Positions 9,122 to 17,736 are shown, counted from the first letter of the stretch. The stretch: 64,000 nucleotides of DNA from Clostridiales bacterium (GCA_012520655.1 JAAYNW010000039.1:1-64000), one strand, 5' to 3'. Notes: generated from the letters alone by a model not told the origin. Numbers and translations are program-made.

Positions 9122-10195
9122 TTAGAAGTCATATGCAGGGTCATCTACGTTATCTTTTGTTACGTCAATCCATGCCTGTCCCTTCAGAACTTTGCCTTCA
9201 AGTGTCAAATCCTGATAACCTTCCACGCCCAGATCCAAGCCGTTCTCGATTGCTTCGCCATTTAATACCTTAAGTGCAAGCTGAATCATTGCTTTTCCTG
9301 CTAAAGAGGGATCCCAGAAGGAGATCATCTCAATGGTTCCGTCTTTTACATATTTACCGGAAACTGAAACAAGGGATGTTCCCGCAATTTTAACTTTTCC
9401 GCTAAGACCTAATTCCTGAACTGCTAATGCTGCACCGGCAACATCGGGCATTGCAGAGCCTTGGATTGCAGCTATGTTTGAGTTGGCTGTCAATGCTTCT
9501 TTTACTTTATCGTAAGATTTGGACTGATCATCGGCTGTCTCTATTTTATCGCCGGATTGCTTCATATCAGGGTAATTAGCCTCTTGGTATGCTTTGGCAG
9601 CATCAACCCATTGGTTATGTGATTCCGATGTAAGAGAGCCGACTTCAAATAAATATTCGCCCTTACCTCCGGTAGCTTCTCCCAACACTTTCATGAAGTG
9701 TTCACCGTAAGCGGCATTATCGAATGCTTCAATATCATAATCAATGTTTTCCATACCGGATGCCTCATGAGCTATTACAACAATTCCTGCATCTCTGGCT
9801 TTTTTAAGAACCGGCTCTAAGGATTCTGTTGAGAAAGGAACTACACAGATAGCATCTACGCCCTGGGAGATCAAATCTTCGATAACTTGTGCCTGAAGAG
9901 CGCCGTCTCCTTCTGAAGGCCCTGTATAGAAAGCGTCAACGCCGGTTTCTTTCGCGTATTCTTTTACCCCTGTTTCCATTCTTTGAAACCAAGCGATGCT
10001 AGTTAACTTAGGAACAACTGCAATCTTATAATCGGTGTTTTTGGTTGTTTCTTCTGCAGGAGCGGCGGTTTCTTCCGTCGCAGAAGTCTCGGCTGCCGGT
10101 TTTTCTGTTTCTGCCGCTTTTTCACCGGAACCGCAAGCTGTCAATGATGCTACCATAGTCAAGCATAATAACACACTAAGTAATTTCTGTTTCAT
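9122..10195 (-). CDS. Sugar ABC transporter substrate-binding lipoprotein
   Basis: A 357-residue extracellular binding protein. The signal MKQKLLSVLLCLTMVASLTAC has a lipobox with the lipidated Cys at residue 21, followed by a low-complexity Glu/Ala/Thr linker to about residue 60. The rest is a Peripla_BP_4 fold (IAVVPKLTSIAWFQRMETG, then SQGVDAICVVPFSTESL), closest in flavour to the LsrB/RhaS group of ribose-type proteins. The ligand is not evident. ATG 10195 is preceded by AGGAGG at a good distance; an upstream in-frame ATG at 10219 has none. It is the first gene of the operon ending with dhaL and has a strong promoter with a palindromic operator. Confidence 0.9.
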   Translation of the reverse strand: MKQKLLSVLLCLTMVASLTACGSGEKAAETEKPAAETSATEETAAPAEETTKNTDYKIAVVPKLTSIAWFQRMETGVKEYAKETGVDAFYTGPSEGDGALQAQVIEDLISQGVDAICVVPFSTESLEPVLKKARDAGIVVIAHEASGMENIDYDIEAFDNAAYGEHFMKVLGEATGGKGEYLFEVGSLTSESHNQWVDAAKAYQEANYPDMKQSGDKIETADDQSKSYDKVKEALTANSNIAAIQGSAMPDVAGAALAVQELGLSGKVKIAGTSLVSVSGKYVKDGTIEMISFWDPSLAGKAMIQLALKVLNGEAIENGLDLGVEGYQDLTLEGKVLKGQAWIDVTKDNVDDPAYDF

Positions 10196-10227
10196 CTTTT
10201 CTCCTCCTTGGTTTTGCACAATGGCAA

Positions 10228-10307
10228 TTTAGTTGTGTTTTAGTAATAATTTAGCTATAATTTTGTGAATATAGCTAAATTATAGCATTCGAAATATATC
10301 AAGTCAA
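10228..10307 (-). promoter_or_regulatory. Strong promoter with operator of the ABC/dha operon
   Basis: Read on the minus strand, TTGACT (10302-10307) and TATAAT (10279-10284) are 17 bases apart, a near-consensus sigma-A promoter. A perfect inverted repeat with 14-bp arms (10246-10259 and 10270-10283, ten-base gap) overlaps the -10 box and start site. TTTAGT-type hexamers at 10228, 10239 and 10250 are spaced exactly 11 bases. The layout indicates repression by a DNA-binding protein, most likely the LacI-type product of 2206-3207. Confidence 0.72.
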
Positions 10308-10590
10308 TACTTAATTATTTAAAATTATCTTAATTAATATAAATTTATCCAATTTCTTTGTCTAATATAACCATAGAAAAAATCACTTAGTCAAAACAGC
10401 AGAAAATAGAATTTAGTTGATTTTACTAAATCAATATATAATATAGTATCAAATACAGTATTCTATTGAGTAATTAAATTCTCATTGTTTGAATAAAATA
10501 TTAAATGTAATATGCTGCTTAGTGAAAACTAATGGTAAGGTAAGTTATAAATTTAAATGACATTTTTGTTATAGGAGAGGTATTTCTATT
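10308..10590. other. AT-rich intergenic stretch with one more TTTAGT dyad
   Basis: This AT-rich region upstream of the ABC operon contains no gene that I can support. A smaller dyad, ATTTAGT at 10411-10417 and ACTAAAT at 10425-10431, repeats the hexamer found in the operon promoter and could be an auxiliary operator about 150 bases upstream. The remainder shows no recognisable structure. Confidence 0.4.
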
Positions 10591-10770
10591 GTGAATCTGT
10601 CCAAGATAAAAACCGGAAAAATAAGTGAGATCTGTTTTTCGACGCTGGAAGCGATATGCGAGGTGCTGGATTGCCAACCCGGTGACATTCTGGAATATCA
10701 GAAGAAACCGGGAGGCGAAGGTGACAAGCAATTCGAACAAGGGAGCAATTCGGATTTTAGAGAACAGTAA
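10591..10770 (+). pseudogene. Truncated Cro/C1-type (Xre) HTH regulator fragment
   Basis: A 59-codon frame from GTG 10591 encodes NLSKIKTGKISEICFSTLEAICEVLDCQPGDILEY in part, which is the C-terminal half of the short HTH_26-type Xre regulators common in clostridia. Homology-like sequence continues upstream of the GTG in the same frame (GISIV before NLSKI), but the frame closes at TGA 10558-10560 and no N-terminal helix-turn-helix half is found in any nearby frame. A weak ribosome site (GGAGAGG, 10574-10580) precedes the GTG. It overlaps the 3' end of the convergent antiporter gene by 14 bases. I read it as a decayed regulator gene; a functional 59-residue peptide is less likely. Confidence 0.5.
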
Positions 10771-11746
10771 TAACTTTATATACAATATATGAAATATAGG
10801 AAAGTAAAAGAAAGATGCCGATTTTGCGCTTAACCGTCTTTCCAAACCATGAGATAATAAATACAAACACAGTAAGTATTATCATTAAAAAAGCATCCAA
10901 GAAAAGGGTATTATCTACCGGTATTGGTGAAATGGTAGAAGAAAGCCCCAGAACTAAGAGTATGTTGAAGATATTGCTTCCTATGCAGTTCCCAAGTATG
11001 ATATCCGGCTCCTTTTTTATTGCGGCCATTACACTCGTAATAAGTTCAGGCATTGTTGTGGAAATCGCGACGACAGTAAGTCCTATCAGAGTCTCGCTTA
11101 ACCCCAGGCTTTGAGCTATGTGAGTACTGCTTTGCACCGTGAGCTTTCCGCCGATAAAGAGACCGGCAAGTGAAAGAACAGAAAAAACCACAAGTTTTAA
11201 TAGACTTTCTTGATTTGCCTTTTCTATAACCTCTTGTGATAATTGATTGCCATCTGAGTCCGTATCAATATCACCTTCCGCATCTATCTGTATCATCATG
11301 GAAGATTTTGCTCCCTTGATAATATATAGAATAAACCCAATAAAACCAAATATAAGTATAATTCCTTCTATACGAGAAAGCCGGGCGCCGGAAAAAAGCA
11401 TTGCGGTTAACAGGAGCTGTATACCAATCAGCATAGGAATCTCCCGTTTAACAACAGTATCCTTTACCTGTAAAGGAATTATGATTGCGGATATACCAAC
11501 AATTAAAGCTACATTGGACAAAGCACTTCCAATTATATTGCCAAGAGTAAGCTGATTGGCGCGGGCTATCCCTGATACAATCCCAACAGCCAATTCGGGT
11601 GCGCTTGTACCAAATGCAACTACAGTAATGCCGATAACAAAAGAGGAAACGCCATACCGCTTGGCTATTTTCGAAGATGAATCAATTAATACATCGGCAC
11701 TTTTAATTATCATAATCAACCCTAAGATTAATAAAAAGTATTGCAT
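10757..11746 (-). CDS. Calcium/sodium antiporter (YrbG/CaxA family)
   Basis: A 329-residue membrane protein with ten to eleven helices arranged as two inverted halves. Each half holds an ion-binding alpha repeat: VVAFGTSAPELAVGIVSG near residue 42 and AISTTMPELITSVMAA in the second half, with the key acidic residues in the PEL triplets. An acidic loop (DAEGDIDTDSDG) between the halves could be cytosolic calcium-sensing. The family exchanges Ca2+ (sometimes with K+) for Na+ at the cytoplasmic membrane. ATG 11746 follows AGGAG. It is a single gene with its own promoter and a leader of about 120 bases. Confidence 0.88.
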   Translation of the reverse strand: MQYFLLILGLIMIIKSADVLIDSSSKIAKRYGVSSFVIGITVVAFGTSAPELAVGIVSGIARANQLTLGNIIGSALSNVALIVGISAIIIPLQVKDTVVKREIPMLIGIQLLLTAMLFSGARLSRIEGIILIFGFIGFILYIIKGAKSSMMIQIDAEGDIDTDSDGNQLSQEVIEKANQESLLKLVVFSVLSLAGLFIGGKLTVQSSTHIAQSLGLSETLIGLTVVAISTTMPELITSVMAAIKKEPDIILGNCIGSNIFNILLVLGLSSTISPIPVDNTLFLDAFLMIILTVFVFIISWFGKTVKRKIGIFLLLSYISYIVYKVITVL

Positions 11747-11873
11747 ATAAATCTCCTTTCAATCCCTTCAAATAAATAAAGCAGAAAACCTCTAACAAAG
11801 TTCTCCACCTTTAAAGTTCAAACCTGAAGCAATTATCTGTTCATAAACAGTATTATTAACACTAATATTTGTG

Positions 11874-11902
11874 ATTTTACATTGCAAAAAATAAAAAGTC
11901 AA
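11874..11902 (-). promoter_or_regulatory. Promoter of the calcium/sodium antiporter gene
   Basis: On the minus strand TTGACT (11897-11902) and TAAAAT (11874-11879) are 17 bases apart. The predicted transcript would have an untranslated leader of about 120 bases down to ATG 11746. A separate hairpin (TTTGCC at 11908-11913 with GGCAAA at 11935-11940, and GCAGAT/ATCTGC inside) lies just upstream, between the two divergent promoters. Confidence 0.6.
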
Positions 11903-11967
11903 GGTATTTTGCCATCAGCAGATAGATAATCTGCGGCAAAGAGAAGAGGAAATATTTATTTAAACAG

Positions 11968-11996
11968 TTGACAAATCCATATTTTTCTCCTAAAAT
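11968..11996 (+). promoter_or_regulatory. Promoter of the proS T-box transcript
   Basis: TTGACA at 11968-11973 and TAAAAT at 11991-11996 are separated by 17 bases. It would start transcription near 12003, just before the T-box leader. Confidence 0.75.
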
Positions 11997-12002
11997 CTAA
12001 TC

Positions 12003-12280
12003 ACGAATAAGGAAGTGGCGAAGAAGAGGATTAGTACGGATAAACTGTGTATCAGAGAGAGAGCCGTTTGGTGTGAGGCTCTTATGCAAGCATCCCGAAC
12101 CGGCCTTGGAGCTCCGCATGAATGATAAGTGCGGCGTAGCGTCGGCGTTAACGGCAGGATAAGAGAATGCAATATAAGTGTGATGCATAGTATAATAAGC
12201 ATTGGGCATCGTACGGCATTAATAAGGGTGGTAACGCCGGGTTTTCGGTCCCTATTGGGGATGAAGCCCGGTATTTTTTA
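12003..12280 (+). promoter_or_regulatory. T-box leader (tRNA-Pro sensing) upstream of proS
   Basis: The hallmark AGGGTGGTAACGCCGG lies at 12225-12240 and supplies the antiterminator bulge that pairs with the uncharged tRNA acceptor end. The stem I region (about 12010-12150) shows AGGATTAGTA-type bulge sequence and a GAGCC/GGCTC terminal stem. A strong terminator follows: CCGGG 12237-12241 pairs with CCCGG 12267-12271, with further pairing inside, then TATTTTTT at 12272-12279. Low charging of tRNA-Pro would stabilise the antiterminator and switch on proS. I could not fix the specifier codon with certainty. Confidence 0.88.
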
Positions 12281-12452
12281 TGTAATAGAAAGGAATTCCT
12301 GTTACATAAAAAATGGATGCGCAGCTATGTGCACAATGAAAAGCGTCGCTGCCGGAGTCCTTGATTGCGAGAGTGCTCGAAATACACTTTTGTTATGACA
12401 AAAGCCAATAGTCAGAATAAGAATAAAGTGAAAAAATAAAAGGAGAAAGAAA
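12281..12452 (+). other. Leader segment between T-box terminator and proS
   Basis: About 170 bases of untranslated sequence. It begins with an inverted repeat in which the terminator U-run and following bases (12274-12288) pair with 12299-12313, giving a 15-bp stem with one wobble in read-through RNA. The rest holds no gene; AAAGGAG directly before ATG 12453 is the proS ribosome site. Confidence 0.5.
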
Positions 12453-13883
12453 ATGGCTGACAAGAAATTAGTAGAGGCGATAACGTCTATGGATGAAGAC
12501 TTTGCACAGTGGTATACGGACGTAGTAAAAAAAGCGGAGTTGATTGATTATTCAAATGTAAAGGGGTGCATGGTTTACAAGCCGGCAGGATATGCGATCT
12601 GGGAATTGATTCAGAGACAGCTTGATGATATGTTCAAAGCCACGGGAGTGGAAAATGTTTATATGCCGATGTTCATTCCCGAAAGCTTGCTGGAAAAAGA
12701 AAAAGACCATGTAGAGGGCTTTGCGCCGGAAGTGGCTTGGGTAACCCACGGCGGATTAAACCCTTTGCAGGAAAGAATGTGTGTCAGACCTACATCGGAG
12801 ACGCTTTTTTGCGATTTTTATAAAGGGGATATCCACTCCTACAGAGATTTACCGAGAGTTTATAATCAGTGGTGTAGCGTAGTGCGTTGGGAAAAGGAGA
12901 CGAGACCTTTCCTTCGTTCCAGAGAATTCTTATGGCAGGAAGGGCATACGGCGCATAGCACTGCGGAGGAAGCGCAGGAGAGAACGGAGCAGATGCTGAA
13001 CGTATATGCTCAGTTCTGTGAAGAAGTACTGGCTATTCCTGTTGTAAAAGGACGCAAGACAGATAAAGAGAAGTTTGCCGGTGCAGAAGCTACTTATACT
13101 ATTGAAGCTCTAATGCATGACGGAAAAGCACTGCAGTCGGGAACGAGCCACAATTTTGGAGACGGGTTTGCGAAAGCATTCGGCATTCAGTTTACGGATA
13201 AGGACAATACGCTGAAATACGTGCACCAGACTTCCTGGGGTATGTCCACGAGGATTATCGGTGCTATCATTATGGTGCACGGTGACAATTCCGGCTTAGT
13301 GCTTCCGCCTAAGGTTGCGCCTACTCAGGTTATGATTGTTCCGATTCAGCAGAAAAAGGAAGGGGTACTTGATAAGGCTTATGAGCTTAAAGCCAGACTT
13401 AAGGATTTCCGCGTGAAGGTGGATGATTCCGATAAGAGCCCCGGCTGGAAATTCTCCGAGCAGGAAATGAGAGGTATCCCCCTTCGGATTGAACTCGGAC
13501 CTAAGGATATCGAGGCGGGCAAATGCATAATCTGCCGTCGCGATAACGGAGAAAAGACAGAGGTTCATTTGGAGGATTTGGAGAGGGCGGTAGCCGATAC
13601 CCTTCAGGATATTCATAAGAGTATGTTCAATAAGGCGAAAGCGCATTTGGATGCACACATTTATGAAGCGAGAAAAAAAGAGGAATTTATTAAGATATTT
13701 AATGAAAAATCCGGTTTTGTGAAAGCGATGTGGTGCGGAGAAAGAGAATGTGAGGAGCAAATAAAGGAAGATATGAGTGTTACCAGCCGCTGCATGCCTT
13801 TTGAGCAGGAATGTTTATCCGATACGTGTGTTTATTGCGGGAAACCTGCGAAGAAAATGGTTTATTGGGGAAGAGCATATTAA
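12453..13883 (+). CDS. proS: Prolyl-tRNA synthetase (short archaeal/eukaryote-type)
   Basis: A 476-residue class II aminoacyl-tRNA synthetase that charges tRNA-Pro with proline. Motif 2 ([24 protein letters not shown]) is near residues 145-165 and motif 3 is represented by [16 protein letters not shown] near 275. The protein lacks the roughly 180-residue editing insertion of the long bacterial form, and ends in the C-terminal zinc-binding-like extension closing with VYWGRAY, both typical of the short form found in many clostridia. A T-box leader controls it. A strong ribosome site, AAGGAGAAAG, precedes the ATG. Confidence 0.95.
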   Translation: MADKKLVEAITSMDEDFAQWYTDVVKKAELIDYSNVKGCMVYKPAGYAIWELIQRQLDDMFKATGVENVYMPMFIPESLLEKEKDHVEGFAPEVAWVTHGGLNPLQERMCVRPTSETLFCDFYKGDIHSYRDLPRVYNQWCSVVRWEKETRPFLRSREFLWQEGHTAHSTAEEAQERTEQMLNVYAQFCEEVLAIPVVKGRKTDKEKFAGAEATYTIEALMHDGKALQSGTSHNFGDGFAKAFGIQFTDKDNTLKYVHQTSWGMSTRIIGAIIMVHGDNSGLVLPPKVAPTQVMIVPIQQKKEGVLDKAYELKARLKDFRVKVDDSDKSPGWKFSEQEMRGIPLRIELGPKDIEAGKCIICRRDNGEKTEVHLEDLERAVADTLQDIHKSMFNKAKAHLDAHIYEARKKEEFIKIFNEKSGFVKAMWCGERECEEQIKEDMSVTSRCMPFEQECLSDTCVYCGKPAKKMVYWGRAY

Positions 13884-13894
13884 GCATATTAATA

Positions 13895-13933
13895 AAAAAT
13901 TGCCGGAGTCGCAAGTCGTCTCCGGCAATTTTT
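13895..13933 (+). terminator. Bidirectional terminator between proS and rubredoxin
   Basis: AAAAATTGCCGGAG at 13895-13908 pairs perfectly with CTCCGGCAATTTTT at 13920-13933 around an 11-base loop. It has T-runs on both strands and so serves the convergent proS and rubredoxin transcripts. Confidence 0.9.
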
Positions 13934-13970
13934 CTTAAAATCAGAAAAATCAGAAATATTTTATTCTAAT

Positions 13971-14129
13971 TTAAGCTTCCTCGAAAGAATCTTTTCCAAC
14001 ACCGCAAACGGGGCAAGCCCAATCGTCCGGAAGATCTTCGAAAGCTGTGCCGGGAGCAATATCTCCGTCAGCATCTCCGATTTCAGGGTCATAAATGTAA
14101 CCACAGGCAGTACATACATACTTTTTCAT
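13971..14129 (-). CDS. Rubredoxin
   Basis: A 52-residue one-iron electron carrier. Both iron-binding knuckles are present: [10 protein letters not shown] near residues 6-15 and [11 protein letters not shown] near 39-49, with the conserved aromatic residues of the fold. ATG 14129 follows AAAGGA about ten bases upstream. It lies 49 bases downstream of nifJ on the same strand with no clear terminator between, so it can be co-transcribed with pyruvate:ferredoxin oxidoreductase. In anaerobes rubredoxin passes electrons to oxygen- and superoxide-reducing enzymes; a desulfoferrodoxin at 60945 is a possible partner. Confidence 0.95.
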   Translation of the reverse strand: MKKYVCTACGYIYDPEIGDADGDIAPGTAFEDLPDDWACPVCGVGKDSFEEA

Positions 14130-14178
14130 AATTCATTAATCCTTTCTCTAAGTTTTTTATGATAATTAGTTTATCTAA

Positions 14179-17100
14179 TTATTCCTCAACTTTTTCTTCG
14201 ACGCTGTGTAATTTCACAAGCTTACTTAAATATTCGAATCTCTCTTTTGCATTTTCCGCTGCAGCGCTAAACAGTTCAGCCGCTTTTTCAGGATTTGATC
14301 TCCTCAAAGTATCATATCTGTTCTCTCCTGCAAGGAACTCTTCGTAAGCGAGAGTCGGCTCCTTGCTGTCTAGAATAAACGGATTCTTACCTTCATTCTT
14401 AAGTGAAGGATTGTAGCGGAACAAATGCCAGTATCCTGAATCAACAGCTTTGGCTTCTTCATGTTGAGAGCTACCCATACCGGAACGGATACCGTGGCTG
14501 ATACAAGGTGCGTAAGCGATAATTAAAGAAGGACCGTCATATTTTTCTGCTTCCGCAATAGCTTTTACTGTCTGGTTATAGTCGGCACCCATAGCAATCT
14601 GCGCTACATATACATAGCCGTAGCTCATGGCAATGCTTGCCAGGTCTTTCTTCTTCATAACTTTTCCGCCCGAAGCGAATTTAGCCGTAGAACCCGTAGG
14701 AGTAGCCTTGGAGGACTGACCGCCGGTATTGGAATATACTTCCGTATCGAATACCATGATGTTTATATCCTGTCCGCTCGCAAGTACATGATCGAGACCG
14801 CCGAAACCGATATCATATGCCCATCCGTCACCACCGAAGACCCATTGCGATTTTTTGGAGAAGAAATCTTTTTCTTTCAGTAATTCTTGTGCTTTAGGCG
14901 ATGCATCGCTTTCCAAGGCAGCAATTAATTTATCGGTAGCGGCTCCGTTTAAAGCTCCATCCGTGAAAGTATTCAACCATTCTTGTGAGGCTTCTTTCAA
15001 ATTTCCTGCCGAATTGTCGGCAAGTATTACTATTTCTTCTTTCAGACGTCCTCGAATAGCTTTTTGAGCGAGCGTCATGCCATAACCGAATTCGGCGCCA
15101 TCTTCAAAGAGTGAGTTTGACCATGCGGGTCCCTGCCCCAGTTCATTTACGGTATATGGCGTGGAAGGAGAGGAGTTGCCCCAGATAGAAGAACAACCGG
15201 TAGCATTTGCAATATACATTCTGTCTCCGAATAGCTGGGTTACCAATCTTGCATAAGGTGTTTCTCCGCAACCTGCACATGCGCCTGAGAACTCCAAAAG
15301 AGGACGCTTAAACTGGCTGCCTTTTACAGTGGTTTCTTTGAATTTTTCCACTGCTTCCGTTTTTACAGGAAGAGATTTCGCATAATCGAAATACTGCTGT
15401 CTTTCTTCGTGCTCGTTGATAGGGCACATAGTAAGAGCTTTCTTTCCTTGTTTGCCGGGGCAAACTGCTGCACAGGAACCGCATCCGGTACAATCCACTT
15501 CGGAAACATTGATGGAAAATACGTACCCGGGCATGCCGAGCATAGGAAGGGACATCATACCTTCGGGAGCATTTGCTTTTTCTTCTTCGGTCATAGCCGC
15601 AGGACGGATGACAGCATGAGGACAAACAAAGGCACAGCGGTTACATTGAATACAGTTTTCCGGTATCCATTCCGGAACTTCGGTTGTTACATTTCTTCTC
15701 TCATGTGCGGCGGAACCGGAAGGCGTGGAGCCATCCACATATTTAGTAAAAGCAGATACCGGAAGAGAATTGCCTTCCTGTGCATTTACTATTTTTTGCA
15801 CATGTTCTACGAAGTCGATAACTTCCGGACGATCCGGAAGCAGTTTTGCATCCAAGGGTTCATATTCCGCGTTCAGCCATTCTTTGGGTACGTTAACCTT
15901 CACTACGCTGTCGATACCTCTGTCGATAGCGTCAAAGTTCATCTGAACAATTTTATCGCCTTTCTTCCTGTAGCTTACCTCAGCCGCATCTTTCATAAGC
16001 TGGCGAACTTCTTCAATAGGTATAATATTTGCAAGACGGAAAAATGCTGCCTGCAGAATCGTACTGATTTTGTCGTTCAAGCCGATTTCCTTACCTATCT
16101 CAATGGCATCTATAATGTAGAAATTAATGTTATGCTCTGCAATATAACGTTTTACCTGTCCGGGAATATAATCATCCAGTTCTTTTTCCTTCCAGTAGCA
16201 GTTCAACAGGAAGGTACCGCCGTCTTTAACATCCTGTACCATATTGTACTTATGAAGGTAGGTCGGGTTGTGGCAGGCAACGAAATCCGCCCGGTTAACC
16301 AAATAGGTGGAGCGGATGGGAGAATCGCCGAACCTCAGATGGGATACGGTAATACCTCTGGATTTTTTGGAATCATAATCAAAGTACGCCTGTACATACT
16401 TATCCGTATGATTTCCTATAATCTTAATGGAGCTCTTATTCGCACTGACAGTTCCGTCTCCGCCAAGCCCCCAGAATTTGCAGCCAATAGTGCTTTCCGG
16501 TTCGGTATAAATATTCTCTTTGATATCTAAAGACAAATGAGTAACATCATCGACAATACCAATTGTAAATACCTTTTTGCCATTTTCGGGCGAATTGTTA
16601 AATACTGCATTGATATGGCTCGGAGTAGTGTTTTTGGAGCTGAGACCGTATCTTCCGGAGAAAACGGGTATATTATGAAACTTTGTGTCGCGCAGTGCAG
16701 CGATTACATCCAGGTAAAGAGGCTCGCCCATAGCACCTGGTTCTTTTGTCCGGTCGAGCACGCTTATCTGGGTTACTGAATCGGGAATTACGTTCAGTAA
16801 ATGCTTCGCACTGAAAGGACGATAAAGATGTACTTCAACGAGACCGGTCTTCTGTCCTTTATTATTTAAGAAGTCTATGGTTTCTTTAATGGTTTCACAT
16901 ACGGAACCCATGGCAATTATAATATGAGAAGCGTCTTCTGCTCCGTAGTAATTAAACAAACCGTAGTTTGTTCCTATTTTTTTATTAATTTTATCCATAT
17001 AGGATTCTACCAGCTCGGGCAGAGCATTGTAGAAGCTGTTGCTCGCTTCCCTTGCCTGAAAAAAGATATCCGGATTCTGCGCGGAACCCATTATTCTCGC

Positions 17101-17736
17101 ATGGTTAGGGTTCAAAGCATTTTTTCTGAATTCGGAAATAGCATCCATGTCCGCGAAGCTTTTTAAGTCCTCATAATCCCATATTTCTATTTTCTGCATT
17201 TCATGAGAAGTGCGGAAACCGTCAAAAAAGTTAATAAAAGGAACCTTTCCTTTAATTGCGGTAAGATGTGCAACGGGCGTTAAATCCATAACCTCCTGTA
17301 CGCTTCCGCTGGCCAGCATTGCCACACCGGTCTGACGACAGGAATATATATCGGAATGATCTCCAAAAATGGAAAGAGCATGGGTCGCTATGGTCCTGGC
17401 CGCAACATTGAATACACCGGGAAGAAGTTCACCGGCAATTTTGTATAAGTTGGGTATCATAAGCAATAGGCCCTGAGATGCAGTAAAAGTAGTAGTCAGA
17501 GCGCCGGCTGCAAGGGAACCGTGAACAGCACCGGCGGCACCGGCTTCAGATTGCATTTCCGTCACCTTGACAGTCTGACCGAAGATATTTTTACGGCCTT
17601 CGGTAGCCCATTCATCTGTCACTTCTGCCATGGTGGAAGAAGGGGTAATTGGGTAGATTGCCGCCACATCACTATAAGCATAGGAAACGTGAGCAGCAGC
17701 TTGGTTACCATCCATTGTTTTCTTTTTTCGTGCCAT
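14179..17736 (-). CDS. nifJ: Pyruvate:ferredoxin (flavodoxin) oxidoreductase
   Basis: A single-chain 1185-residue enzyme that converts pyruvate and CoA to acetyl-CoA, CO2 and reduced ferredoxin. All domains are in order: N-terminal pyrimidine-binding domain (IYPITPSSTMAEVTDEWA), middle CoA domain, a two-cluster ferredoxin domain with CIQCNRCAFVCPHA and CTGCGSCAAVCPG near residues 690-760, and the C-terminal thiamine diphosphate domain with GCAGCGETPYARL, GGDGWAYDIG and NTGGQSSKATPTG. Length is normal for the family. ATG 17736 is seven bases after AGGAGG. With ackA, transcribed away from it, it covers the fermentation step from pyruvate to acetate, although pta is not here. Confidence 0.97.
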   Translation of the reverse strand: MARKKKTMDGNQAAAHVSYAYSDVAAIYPITPSSTMAEVTDEWATEGRKNIFGQTVKVTEMQSEAGAAGAVHGSLAAGALTTTFTASQGLLLMIPNLYKIAGELLPGVFNVAARTIATHALSIFGDHSDIYSCRQTGVAMLASGSVQEVMDLTPVAHLTAIKGKVPFINFFDGFRTSHEMQKIEIWDYEDLKSFADMDAISEFRKNALNPNHARIMGSAQNPDIFFQAREASNSFYNALPELVESYMDKINKKIGTNYGLFNYYGAEDASHIIIAMGSVCETIKETIDFLNNKGQKTGLVEVHLYRPFSAKHLLNVIPDSVTQISVLDRTKEPGAMGEPLYLDVIAALRDTKFHNIPVFSGRYGLSSKNTTPSHINAVFNNSPENGKKVFTIGIVDDVTHLSLDIKENIYTEPESTIGCKFWGLGGDGTVSANKSSIKIIGNHTDKYVQAYFDYDSKKSRGITVSHLRFGDSPIRSTYLVNRADFVACHNPTYLHKYNMVQDVKDGGTFLLNCYWKEKELDDYIPGQVKRYIAEHNINFYIIDAIEIGKEIGLNDKISTILQAAFFRLANIIPIEEVRQLMKDAAEVSYRKKGDKIVQMNFDAIDRGIDSVVKVNVPKEWLNAEYEPLDAKLLPDRPEVIDFVEHVQKIVNAQEGNSLPVSAFTKYVDGSTPSGSAAHERRNVTTEVPEWIPENCIQCNRCAFVCPHAVIRPAAMTEEEKANAPEGMMSLPMLGMPGYVFSINVSEVDCTGCGSCAAVCPGKQGKKALTMCPINEHEERQQYFDYAKSLPVKTEAVEKFKETTVKGSQFKRPLLEFSGACAGCGETPYARLVTQLFGDRMYIANATGCSSIWGNSSPSTPYTVNELGQGPAWSNSLFEDGAEFGYGMTLAQKAIRGRLKEEIVILADNSAGNLKEASQEWLNTFTDGALNGAATDKLIAALESDASPKAQELLKEKDFFSKKSQWVFGGDGWAYDIGFGGLDHVLASGQDINIMVFDTEVYSNTGGQSSKATPTGSTAKFASGGKVMKKKDLASIAMSYGYVYVAQIAMGADYNQTVKAIAEAEKYDGPSLIIAYAPCISHGIRSGMGSSQHEEAKAVDSGYWHLFRYNPSLKNEGKNPFILDSKEPTLAYEEFLAGENRYDTLRRSNPEKAAELFSAAAENAKERFEYLSKLVKLHSVEEKVEE

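Noticed and set aside
10519-10866. Minus-strand 115-codon frame
   Set aside because: It overlaps the antiporter end in another frame and runs opposite the Xre fragment; composition is not protein-like.
15409-16530. Long plus-strand frame (373 codons) antisense to nifJ
   Set aside because: It lies wholly opposite a well-conserved nifJ, has no family resemblance and no ribosome site; it is a shadow of codon bias.
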